NCBI GenBank assembly: GCA_030151245.1
Contig: JASLEF010000090.1
Location: forward strand, 1-25,099
DNA length: 25,099 nt
DNA from: Ignatzschineria sp.
GTDB lineage: Bacteria; Pseudomonadota; Gammaproteobacteria; Cardiobacteriales; Wohlfahrtiimonadaceae
Direction of reading: 5' to 3'
Shown: positions 6,883 to 14,230 of the stretch, in pieces
Position numbering within the stretch: position 1 is the stretch's first letter
Layout: every line of letters begins with the position of its first letter
Notes under the pieces: generated by a model
The model's input: the letters and a program-made list of their open reading frames with translations, nothing else
What the model was told of the DNA's origin: nothing
The model's database searches: none
Translations under genes and position numbers: made by a program

Positions 6883-7809
6883 ATGAAGATCGTTGTAGCG
6901 TTAGGTGGTAACGCGCTAGGTAATAGTGTAAGTGAGCAAGAAAAAATCGTCGCATCAACAGTGGTGCCGATTGTGGATCTTATGGAAGCGGGGCACGACT
7001 TAGTTCTCGCTCATGGGAATGGACCACAAGTAGGGATGATTAAGCTGGCGATGGATAACGCAGAAAAGACACTCGGGAAAGAGGGCGTTCCGATTACGGA
7101 GTGTGGGGCGATGAGTCAAGGTTATATTGGCTATCATTTACAACGATTTTTACGAGATGAACTAACAAGGCGTAATATTGATAAAGAAGTCGTGACGATA
7201 GTGACGGAAGTTTTAGTCGATAGTGAAGATCCCGCCTTTAAGTCTCCGAAAAAACCGATAGGTTCTTTTTATACTAAAGAGGAAGCGGATCAGCTTGTGG
7301 AAGCAGGGTATCCCGTGATGGAAGATGCCGGACGTGGATATCGTATCGTGGTTGCTTCACCCTTGCCCCAAAAGATTGTTCAGATTAAAACGATTAAAAA
7401 TCTAGTGAATGCCGGAGAGCTCGTTATTACAGTGGGGGGCGGTGGAATTCCTGTGGCGACTGAAAATGGGAAAACAGTAGGTAAATTAGCCGTTATTGAT
7501 AAGGATTTTGCTTCCGCGAAGTTGGCAGATCAAATTGATGCAGATCTTTTAATGATTCTGACAGCGGTTGAGAAAGCAGCCATCAATTTTGGAAAGCCTA
7601 ATCAAGCAGATATTTCGGAAATGACGTATGATGAAGCGCAGAAATATATTGATTCTGGAGAGTTTGCCCCAGGCTCTATGCTACCAAAAATTCGTGCAGC
7701 AATGGATTTTGTGAAGAATAATCCAGATAAAAGAGCGCTGATTACCTCTCTTGAAAAAGCGAAAGAAGGCTTTAGAGGGGAGACGGGAACATGGCTCCGT
7801 TATCAGTAA
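6883..7809 (+). CDS. arcC: Carbamate kinase
   Basis: This 308-residue cytosolic enzyme belongs to the amino-acid kinase fold and interconverts carbamoyl phosphate plus ADP with carbamate plus ATP; it usually makes ATP at the end of the arginine deiminase or related pathways. Visible motifs are VALGGNALG at the start, VLAHGNGPQVG near residues 45-55, VVASPLPQKIV near 163-173, VITVGGGGIPV near 187-197, and the ATP-site region AVIDKDFASAKLA. Length is normal for the family. A TTG at 6877 is in frame, but the ATG at 6883 is chosen because AAAGGAGG (6867-6874) lies 8 bp before it. No arcA, arcB or transporter gene is nearby, so the carbamoyl phosphate source is unknown. The tehB-like gene follows after 38 bp and may be cotranscribed. 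Confidence 0.93.
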   Translation: MKIVVALGGNALGNSVSEQEKIVASTVVPIVDLMEAGHDLVLAHGNGPQVGMIKLAMDNAEKTLGKEGVPITECGAMSQGYIGYHLQRFLRDELTRRNIDKEVVTIVTEVLVDSEDPAFKSPKKPIGSFYTKEEADQLVEAGYPVMEDAGRGYRIVVASPLPQKIVQIKTIKNLVNAGELVITVGGGGIPVATENGKTVGKLAVIDKDFASAKLADQIDADLLMILTAVEKAAINFGKPNQADISEMTYDEAQKYIDSGEFAPGSMLPKIRAAMDFVKNNPDKRALITSLEKAKEGFRGETGTWLRYQ

Positions 7810-7847
7810 TATCATAGATAGGTATTTGAAAGAGAAGGGAGTTCGTA

Positions 7848-8450
7848 ATGTCAATTCGTAAGCCTGATAACTATTATCATGAAACATATGGTTTAACAGC
7901 ACCTCATACAGATGTGGTGGAGATGGTTGAGAAATATGGTGTCAAACCCTGTTCCGTACTGGACTTAGGATCTGGTCAAGGACGAAATTCTCTCTATTTA
8001 GCGGATCGTGGTTTTGAGGTCACCGCGTATGATTTAAGTCCTCAGATGATCGAGACTTTGACGAATATTGTGGCACAAGAGGCGATTCGCAATATTCAGG
8101 TTAAACAGTATGATATCAATAGCGCGGCGATTGAAGGGCAGTATGATCTCATTATGTCAACGGTCGTCATGATGTTTGTCAATCGGGATCGAATGCCGGA
8201 AATTATTCCTAATATGCAAGCACATACTAATGCTGGTGGTTATAATCTGATTGTTTCAGCAATGTCGACGGAAAAGTACCCGTTTGAGGGGTTTCCTTTT
8301 ACGTTTAGTGAAGGAGAGCTTGAGCGTTATTATCGAGATTGGGAGATGATTCATTACAATGAAAATGTGGGAGAGATGCATCGTTTAGATGCCAATGGTC
8401 ATCGTCTTAAATTACAATTTGCGACAATGCTTGCAAGGAAACCGCTATAA
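7848..8450 (+). CDS. tehB: TehB-like SAM-dependent methyltransferase
   Basis: This 200-residue cytosolic class I methyltransferase resembles E. coli TehB, which methylates tellurite/selenite-type compounds and confers tellurite resistance when overexpressed. Motif I is VLDLGSGQGRNSLYLA at residues 37-52; motif II acidic residue is in VTAYDLSP; YDLIMSTVVMMF follows. The C-terminal part is very like TehB: GGYNLIVSAM, YPFEGFPFTFSEGELERYY, WEMIHYNENVGE(M)HR and the closing LKLQFATMLARK. Length is that of E. coli TehB (197, from memory). GAAGGGAG precedes the ATG. No TehA-like transporter is adjacent. The 38-bp gap to arcC suggests readthrough, and a clear terminator follows. The physiological substrate cannot be told from sequence. 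Confidence 0.9.
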   Translation: MSIRKPDNYYHETYGLTAPHTDVVEMVEKYGVKPCSVLDLGSGQGRNSLYLADRGFEVTAYDLSPQMIETLTNIVAQEAIRNIQVKQYDINSAAIEGQYDLIMSTVVMMFVNRDRMPEIIPNMQAHTNAGGYNLIVSAMSTEKYPFEGFPFTFSEGELERYYRDWEMIHYNENVGEMHRLDANGHRLKLQFATMLARKPL

Positions 8451-8500
8451 AAATAGCCAAACAATCTTGATAAGATTGACGAAAAGAAGTCTTGAAGGAG

Positions 8501-8536
8501 GGGCGATCAGATCTATGATGGATTGATCGCCTTTTC
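8501..8536 (+). terminator. Terminator after tehB-like gene
   Basis: GGCGATCA (8502-8509) pairs perfectly with TGATCGCC (8524-8531) across a 14-nt loop, followed by TTTT. Confidence 0.85.
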
Positions 8537-8551
8537 CACGATGGGGGATTT

Positions 8552-8581
8552 TTAGCAAATCCATTTTTTTATGACTATAAT
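8552..8581 (+). promoter_or_regulatory. Candidate promoter of the Smr-domain gene
   Basis: TTAGCA (8552-8557) and a perfect TATAAT (8576-8581) are separated by 18 bp; transcription would start about 28 bp before the ATG. Confidence 0.6.
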
Positions 8582-8616
8582 CGACCCTCTTTAATGGTTA
8601 ATGGCAGAGCGTATTT

Positions 8617-9165
8617 ATGTCTATAAGTGATGATGATAAAGATCTTTTTCGAAAAGCTGTCGGTGCTGTGCGAAAGATTAAAAATCATGATGATCGAGTC
8701 TTGCACCCTCGTCCGAAATTAAAGCTTAAAATCCGTAAAGCTTTGCGAGAAGAGGCGAGTTTTCAAGATTTGATGAGTGATGATACTTCGTGGATTAATA
8801 CTGATCCTACTACTGAAATGCGTTATGCCCGAGAAGGTGTTTCTCGCAAGTTGCTTCGTGCACTTTCCCAAGGGGAATTTTATCCTGATGAAGCAATTGA
8901 TCTACATGGACTGACGGCTAGTGAGGCGCGCGATGAATTGCAGGATTTTCTCTATCATGCACTCAAACGCAATCTTTTTTGTATTAAGATTATCCATGGA
9001 CAGGGAAATAGCTCTAAAGGAGATCCCGTGATTCGGGGATTAATTGAGCGGTGGTTAAAGCTGCAGATTGATGTTTTAGCCTTTGCGAATCCGCCACAAA
9101 GAATGGGCGGTCTGGGGGTTACCTTATGTCTGCTTCGAGCACAAACACCGTATGATAATTTTTAA
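8617..9165 (+). CDS. Smr-domain protein (SmrA/YdaL-like)
   Basis: This 182-residue protein carries a C-terminal Smr (small MutS-related) domain, a fold found in nucleases acting on RNA or DNA. The domain spans about residues 92-175: AIDLHGLTASEARDEL with the LHG motif at 96-98, IIHGQG at 127-130 and the closing PPQRMGGLGVTLCLL. The N-terminal 90 residues are charged, with no membrane segment, as in the proteobacterial SmrA/SmrB group; SmrB acts in ribosome rescue by cleaving mRNA, but this sequence looks nearer SmrA (YdaL). The function is inferred from family. The ATG lacks a strong ribosome binding site. An ATG at 8601 opens a 9-codon frame (MAERIYVYK) ending at 8630, which overlaps the start and might influence initiation. 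Confidence 0.85.
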   Translation: MSISDDDKDLFRKAVGAVRKIKNHDDRVLHPRPKLKLKIRKALREEASFQDLMSDDTSWINTDPTTEMRYAREGVSRKLLRALSQGEFYPDEAIDLHGLTASEARDELQDFLYHALKRNLFCIKIIHGQGNSSKGDPVIRGLIERWLKLQIDVLAFANPPQRMGGLGVTLCLLRAQTPYDNF

Positions 9166-9172
9166 TCAAGGT

Positions 9173-9200
9173 TTGATGTCTTTCTCATTTCAGGTATCAT
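9173..9200 (+). promoter_or_regulatory. Candidate promoter of the queuosine-precursor unit
   Basis: TTGATG (9173-9178) and TATCAT (9195-9200) are 16 bp apart. A start near 9207 would give a leader of roughly 135 nt that contains the preQ1-like aptamer. A 7-bp perfect hairpin (ATCTCGA-tat-TCGAGAT, 9203-9219) lies at the expected transcript start. Confidence 0.5.
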
Positions 9201-9299
9201 GCATCTCGATATTCGAGATAAGTCGCTTGTGAATGCTTTGGATAAGTTTTTTTTCTATTCTCTAGGAGAAAACGGTTAAAGAATTTGTAAGGCTTATCG

Positions 9300-9335
9300 T
9301 TTGGGTTCCCTCACCCCAAGTTAATATAAAAGGAT
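9300..9335 (+). promoter_or_regulatory. preQ1-I-like riboswitch over the VUT ribosome binding site
   Basis: The segment can be laid on the 34-nt Thermoanaerobacter tengcongensis preQ1-I aptamer, recalled from memory. P1 is UUUGGG (9300-9305) with CCCAAG (9315-9320), including one terminal U-G. C9314 sits immediately before the 3' strand of P1, where the ligand-recognising cytosine belongs. GUUAA then begins an A-rich loop (9320-9331), as in the known aptamer. The pseudoknot would be C9309-C9310-U9311 with A9331-G9332-G9333, which takes up the AAGGA ribosome binding site of the next gene. Binding of preQ1 would thus block translation. The downstream gene, a YhhQ/VUT-family transporter, is a known preQ1-riboswitch target type. 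Loop 1 is one nucleotide shorter than in the reference, so covariance evidence is needed. Confidence 0.78.
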
Positions 9336-9340
9336 TATGC

Positions 9341-9892
9341 ATGCGTTATATCTATCTTGTCGCCTATGTTGTCTCTATTTTTGTGGCGAATCTCCTTATC
9401 GATAAGTTTATTGAACTTCCATTTTATGGAATGTTAAGTACTGGTACGATCTTTTTTGCTTTTGTTTTTACGTTACGAGATCACCTTCATCGTTATGGGG
9501 TAAAATTTGCCTTATTAGGGATCTTTTTAGCGCTGATTATCAATACATCATTGAGTATTATTTTCGCTATTCCGATACGTTTTATTATCGCATCATTTCT
9601 AGCAATTTTATTAAGTGAACTTGCAGATACCGCTGTTTTTGAGAGATTGAAAGAGCGCTCTTGGGCGCTTAAGGTCATCGCTAGTAATGCCGTTAGCGTG
9701 CCGGTGGATAGTGTGGTGATGACGATGATTGCTTTTTTAGGGGTCTTAACCCTGAATGAAATGATGGCGATTATCTTTGCTGATATTCTTGCAAAATACC
9801 TTATCGCCTTAACGGTGATTATCCGGCCTGAGAAAATCCGTACTCTTTGGCATAAATTATGGAAGGAAGAAAAAAACAATGTTTATCCCTGA
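9341..9892 (+). CDS. VUT/YhhQ-family queuosine precursor transporter
   Basis: This 183-residue, almost wholly hydrophobic protein has about six membrane helices and belongs to the VUT family (COG1738), whose E. coli member YhhQ imports the queuosine precursors preQ0 and preQ1. The most telling stretch is RFIIASFLAILLSELADTAVFERLKERSWALKVIASNAVSVPVDSVVMTMIAF near residues 78-130, which parallels the R(I/F)..ASF.AY..GQ..D..VF..LR......S...N..D(T/S) region of YhhQ. It is shorter than YhhQ (about 221, from memory), mostly at the N-terminus. The ATG has AAGGAT 6 bp upstream, within the predicted preQ1 pseudoknot, supporting the substrate. It overlaps the following QueF-like gene by 14 bp, implying coupled translation. 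Import of preQ0 or preQ1 is inferred from family plus riboswitch. Confidence 0.85.
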   Translation: MRYIYLVAYVVSIFVANLLIDKFIELPFYGMLSTGTIFFAFVFTLRDHLHRYGVKFALLGIFLALIINTSLSIIFAIPIRFIIASFLAILLSELADTAVFERLKERSWALKVIASNAVSVPVDSVVMTMIAFLGVLTLNEMMAIIFADILAKYLIALTVIIRPEKIRTLWHKLWKEEKNNVYP

Positions 9893-10283
9893 AACGCGTG
9901 TTATGAGTTATCAATCGCCGCATCATGAGATGACGATTGATCTCATTGCTAATCGAAATCCCCATTTAAAAACAGCGCAATGCCATATCTTAGCGATGCC
10001 GATCTTGTGTACTCGTAGCCAGAATCCTGGCGCCGGATCAGAACTCTATATTCGTTATCAAGCGCAGGGTTATTTTTTAGAATTATTCTCTTTAGATCGT
10101 TATATAGCGGCATTTTATGAACATATGAATGTGAGAGATATTGAATATTTAACACAAGAAGTGGCTAAGGATTGTGCTAATGCCTTAGGACATCATGTTG
10201 TTGTAGAAGCTCATGTGAATTTAAATGGGGTCAAGCAGAAACAACATATTACCGTGGAAGCGATGCCTACGATGATGCCGTAA
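9879..10283 (+). CDS. Divergent QueF-like T-fold protein
   Basis: This 134-residue cytosolic protein resembles the catalytic C-terminal half of QueF, the NADPH-dependent nitrile reductase that converts preQ0 to preQ1. CTRSQNPGAGS (residues 44-54) lines up without gaps on CLITHQPDWGS of E. coli QueF (from memory), keeping the nucleophilic Cys (C44) but with Gly51 where QueF has the proton-donor Asp. SLDRYIAAFYEHMNVRD (71-87) lines up with KLLRYLVSFRHHNEFHE, so the substrate-binding His-Glu pair reads Arg86-Asp87. The lysine-containing NADPH motif of QueF is not recognisable. It is far shorter than bimodular gammaproteobacterial QueF (about 280) and overlaps the transporter gene by 14 bp with GGAAGGAAG upstream. 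Function as a reductase is doubtful; a binding protein or altered enzyme of queuosine salvage is possible. The family call is by eye. Confidence 0.55.
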   Translation: MFIPETRVMSYQSPHHEMTIDLIANRNPHLKTAQCHILAMPILCTRSQNPGAGSELYIRYQAQGYFLELFSLDRYIAAFYEHMNVRDIEYLTQEVAKDCANALGHHVVVEAHVNLNGVKQKQHITVEAMPTMMP

Positions 10284-10323
10284 AATAGGGTACATTGCAT
10301 TTTGCTTTACTAGATAGAATGAG

Positions 10324-10349
10324 AACCTCTTGTAAAAAGAGGTTTTTTT
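10324..10349 (+). terminator. Terminator of the VUT / QueF-like unit
   Basis: AACCTCTT (10324-10331) pairs perfectly with AAGAGGTT (10337-10344) over a 5-nt loop, followed by a T run to 10349. Confidence 0.93.
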
Positions 10350-10491
10350 ATGCTGTTTGAGGGGGGTGGCTGATGTCTGTTGGTGATGTCGATATTTGAT
10401 AAGGCCTCATAAAAAAAGCTAAATAAGGGGAGATCACATGACTTTCGATAATTTATGATCGTGGAGGATCTTCATTATGAGCAATAGAGGC

Positions 10492-10497
10492 TATAAT
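10492..10497 (+). promoter_or_regulatory. Candidate -10 element for recBD
   Basis: A perfect TATAAT preceded by GGC lies 50 bp before the recB start. The best -35 at 17 bp is the poor TCTTCA at 10469-10474. Confidence 0.5.
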
Positions 10498-10546
10498 ATT
10501 GACTTCTATTCAATTCGCTCACTTTAAGCCAATTTAAGGATGAAAG

Positions 10547-13500
10547 ATGTTGCAACTCTCTGAAGATCAAAATAGCCCTTACCAAATTCTAGAGCCGCAA
10601 ACGGTGCCGATTAGCGGTAATATGATGATTGAAGCTTCTGCCGGAACAGGTAAAACTTATACGATCACACTTTTAGTACTGCGCCTTCTATTGGGGATAA
10701 ATGAGGATCGGACGCCAAAGCAGTTGCCGGAAATTCTGATAGTGACCTTTACTAATGCTGCAACTGCGGAGTTAAAGGAACGAATCTATTCTCGGATTGT
10801 GGATCTAAAACATGCTTTCTTTAGTTCACTTTTAGAGTTACCCGTAGAAGATGAAGCATTAGATACGCTCATTGAGCATTATTTAGCACAAAAACTGGAT
10901 GAGGAAATCGCCCCAGATGTGGCATTAGAGACGGCCATTAACTTATTAAATCAGGCGGAAGGTGCGATTGATCAGGCCTCTATTTTTACGATACATGCTT
11001 TCTCTCAGCGGCTATTGAAAGAGAATGCGTTGGATTTAGGACAATCTTTTCATTTTGAGTTATCGACGGATCTATCGATGCTTTACCGTGAAGCGGTGTA
11101 TCACTTTTGGCGAGAAGAGTGTTATCCGCTTAATTTAGAATTATCCCGTTTAGTGAGTCATTATTTTGATGTGCCCATTAGTGACGGTATGGGACTTTAT
11201 CGGCAAACAAGTCTTTTTTCTAAAGTAGAAGCATTGATACGAGATCCGTATTTGATTAGAGAGTCGCTATTTTCGGGAATAGAGCAGTTAGAAGCACTCT
11301 TTACAACACAGTTAGATTTTATAAATCAAGTGAAAAGACGTGTGCTTACTACATTTTCTTTAGCGGATTTTATCCAGCTTATTGATGATGTGGGCTTAAA
11401 AAAGCAATCTTATCGTTCTGATCTCGTGAAGCGTTACCATGAGGATTTTTCTCATTGGGCTGCGGGGGATTCTCCGGTACTATTTAGTAATTATGAAAAG
11501 TTTACGCTTCATTATATGGAGAGCCGATTAGCTAAAAATGGGGATCTCTCGCGCTTGCCGGCAAGTCTGAAATCAATTTTTGAAGATCTTGCTACAATCG
11601 CAACATTTAAAACGACGAGTTTTCATTACGCCGCTTTTAAAATTGTTCAAATTTTAAAGATGTTAAAACATGATGCTGGCGTTTTAGGGTTTGATGATCT
11701 TTTAACAGAGCTTAATCAAAAGACGGCAACGCTCTCAGAGAGCTTTTTAAAATCCTTACACTTGCGTTACCGAGCGGTGATGATTGATGAATTCCAAGAT
11801 ACGGATCATCTTCAGCTAGAGACCTTTCGAAGACTCTTTTTTAATCATGAGGAGATTCCCTTTGTCATGATCGGGGATCCTAAACAGTCAATTTATGGTT
11901 TTCGGGGTGCGGATATTAACGCCTATTTGAGTATTAAAGAAGATATTCATCAAATTTATACCTTAAACCGTAATTATCGTTCAGGATTGTTGCAAGTCGA
12001 TGCTGTCAATTCGCTCTTTGGACGTAGAGATGCGATTAGACCCTCATTTATTCATGAAAATATTCCTTTTATAGAGATCAAAACCCCAGACTCAGCCCAA
12101 GAGACAAAACTCACTCAACCGGATATCCCTGCTAGTGGGATGACCATTTTAGATTACCGGGCAGATGATGAGGAGCTCACTTTTACGAAAAAGGGAGCGG
12201 GATCATTGAGTAATCCTCAATTTAGAGAGCGAATATCTCGCGCCTGTGCGAAAGAGATCAGTGCTCTATTAGCAGAAGGAAAGCTTGAAACTGCGGAGGG
12301 GACACGAGAAATTATGCCGGAAGATATCACCATTTTAGTCAGAAGTGGTACGGAGGCGGCGGATATTCAAAAATCCTTACGGTTAGCGGGGTTGAATTCG
12401 GTATATCTTTCAGAGCGAAATTCTGTGTTTGATCCTGAAAATAGTATTGTTACAGATCTATATCTATTTCTGCGAAGCCTTATTTTTAGACATGAAAAAA
12501 AGATTCTTATGCAATCTTTAGGCTCTGTTTTATATGGTATGTCGGTCACGGAATTTGAAGAGGTTAAACGTCATCCTGAACGCTTAGAAACCTTGCTTTT
12601 TGAGCGAAATGAGTTAAATGAGATTTGGGATCAACATGGCGTATTAGCAATGTTACGCGCTTTTATGGTGCGAGAAAACCGTTTAGCTAAACTCTTGCTG
12701 TTAGAGGAGGGAGAGCGCTTAGCAAGTGATCTATTTCATTTAGGAGAGTTGCTACAACGAGAGTCTTTTAGTAATAAGGAAGCCTTGCTACTTTGGCTGT
12801 ACGATAAAATGTTTGGGTATGAGGAGGGGGAAGGTGCTGAAATTCGTTTAGAGAGTGATTTTAAAACGATTCAGGTGATGACTATTCATAAGTCAAAAGG
12901 GTTAGAGTTTCCCATCGTTTTTCTACCGTTTGGACTCTTTAAAACACAAGCAAAAAATGAAGGGGTCTATGTCAATCCGCAGACGCATCAACGGCATTAT
13001 GTTTTTGCCGGCGAAGCGACAGAAGAGGAGAAACATTATTTTAGTGAGGAAGTATTAGCAGAAGATATTCGCTTGCTCTATGTCGCACTGACTCGAGCAA
13101 AATATCATACTTATATTGGTTTTTGTCGAATGCTGAAAAAAGAGGTTTATCAGGATAATGCTCTGAGTTACCTGATGGGATTAGATACTGATGTTAAAGA
13201 GATGACTTCGGAGTTTTTAGCGAACTTTAATCATGACTTGCAATTACGTGAAGTTGAATCATCAATGTTGCAATTAGAGCCATATCGTACAGAGCCGTCA
13301 AGAGAAGAGATGATCTCGCCGGCCATTTTTACAAGAACCATCGCTCCTTTATGGCGGTTTACAAGCTTTTCAAACCTCTCTTATAATGCCCAAAGCTCTT
13401 ACTTTACCCCTCTTCTTGAAGATGAGTTAGAGCTAGAGATAGACTCTGTATCGATGGAGACAGAGAATCGTGCCGAGAGTCTATTTCCTAAAGGAGCTGT

Positions 13501-14230
13501 TACGGGAAATTTTATCCATGCTTTATTAGAAGATTATACCCCTGTCGAGTTACAGGATCGATCACTACTTGAGCGGGAAGTTGAGCAGAATTTTACCCAT
13601 TTAATACGTGCTGAAAACCTACCACTATTAGTTGATGAGTTAATGTTATGGCTTAAAGATATTTTAGGCGCTCCTTTATCCAAGGCCACACCTGTGACGT
13701 TAACTTTAGGAGAGATTTTATCGAGTGATCGTCAAATGAGAGAGCTAGAGTTTATTTTTCCGATTGAATCTCGTTTAACCAAAGAAGCGTTAAATAAATT
13801 ATTGCAAAGAGATCGACAAAATAGTGAGGAGGGACTTAAATTTGAGGCTATAGAAGGTTTTTTACGAGGATTTATCGATCTGTTTTTTGAAGTCGATGGG
13901 AAGTATTATGTTGCCGATTATAAGTCCAATACGTTAGGTCCTCGAAAGAGTGATTATACTTTTTCGCAGATGGCGCATTCTATTGAGCATGCATACTATG
14001 ATTTGCAATATCTTATTTATACGGTCGCTGCCGTCAAGTTTTTGCAAAATGTGCAACCGGATTTTAATTATGAACGAGATTTTGGCGGGGTTATTTACTT
14101 TTACCTTCGGGGGATGAGTCAAGATCAAGAGAGTGGTATCTATTTTATAAAGCCAGCTTACGATTTGGTATTAGAGTTAATGGTGCTTTTTGATAACAAC
14201 TTACAAGATGATGCTGAGGAGGAGCTGTAG
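10547..14230 (+). CDS. recB: Exodeoxyribonuclease V (RecBCD) beta subunit, helicase-nuclease
   Basis: This 1227-residue protein is RecB, the 3'-5' helicase and nuclease subunit of RecBCD, which processes double-strand DNA ends for RecA-mediated repair. UvrD-like helicase motifs appear in order: Walker A ASAGTGKT at 30-37 (Lys36), VTFTNAATAELKERI, DEFQDTD, IGDPKQSIYGFRGAD, LNRNYRS, TIHKSKGLEFP and LLYVALTRAK. The C-terminal nuclease domain has GNFIHALLE, then Asp1111, Asp1124 and Lys1126, with exactly the spacing of E. coli D1067, D1080 and K1082 (from memory), so the nuclease should be active. It is about 45 residues longer than E. coli RecB. TAAGGA precedes the ATG. recD starts directly after the stop, so the two are cotranscribed. 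recC, normally upstream, is absent here. Confidence 0.97.
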   Translation: MLQLSEDQNSPYQILEPQTVPISGNMMIEASAGTGKTYTITLLVLRLLLGINEDRTPKQLPEILIVTFTNAATAELKERIYSRIVDLKHAFFSSLLELPVEDEALDTLIEHYLAQKLDEEIAPDVALETAINLLNQAEGAIDQASIFTIHAFSQRLLKENALDLGQSFHFELSTDLSMLYREAVYHFWREECYPLNLELSRLVSHYFDVPISDGMGLYRQTSLFSKVEALIRDPYLIRESLFSGIEQLEALFTTQLDFINQVKRRVLTTFSLADFIQLIDDVGLKKQSYRSDLVKRYHEDFSHWAAGDSPVLFSNYEKFTLHYMESRLAKNGDLSRLPASLKSIFEDLATIATFKTTSFHYAAFKIVQILKMLKHDAGVLGFDDLLTELNQKTATLSESFLKSLHLRYRAVMIDEFQDTDHLQLETFRRLFFNHEEIPFVMIGDPKQSIYGFRGADINAYLSIKEDIHQIYTLNRNYRSGLLQVDAVNSLFGRRDAIRPSFIHENIPFIEIKTPDSAQETKLTQPDIPASGMTILDYRADDEELTFTKKGAGSLSNPQFRERISRACAKEISALLAEGKLETAEGTREIMPEDITILVRSGTEAADIQKSLRLAGLNSVYLSERNSVFDPENSIVTDLYLFLRSLIFRHEKKILMQSLGSVLYGMSVTEFEEVKRHPERLETLLFERNELNEIWDQHGVLAMLRAFMVRENRLAKLLLLEEGERLASDLFHLGELLQRESFSNKEALLLWLYDKMFGYEEGEGAEIRLESDFKTIQVMTIHKSKGLEFPIVFLPFGLFKTQAKNEGVYVNPQTHQRHYVFAGEATEEEKHYFSEEVLAEDIRLLYVALTRAKYHTYIGFCRMLKKEVYQDNALSYLMGLDTDVKEMTSEFLANFNHDLQLREVESSMLQLEPYRTEPSREEMISPAIFTRTIAPLWRFTSFSNLSYNAQSSYFTPLLEDELELEIDSVSMETENRAESLFPKGAVTGNFIHALLEDYTPVELQDRSLLEREVEQNFTHLIRAENLPLLVDELMLWLKDILGAPLSKATPVTLTLGEILSSDRQMRELEFIFPIESRLTKEALNKLLQRDRQNSEEGLKFEAIEGFLRGFIDLFFEVDGKYYVADYKSNTLGPRKSDYTFSQMAHSIEHAYYDLQYLIYTVAAVKFLQNVQPDFNYERDFGGVIYFYLRGMSQDQESGIYFIKPAYDLVLELMVLFDNNLQDDAEEEL

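Noticed and set aside
9493..9879. 128-codon minus-strand frame opposite the VUT transporter gene
   Set aside because: It is an antisense shadow of a real membrane-protein gene, with a basic low-complexity composition and no ribosome binding site.
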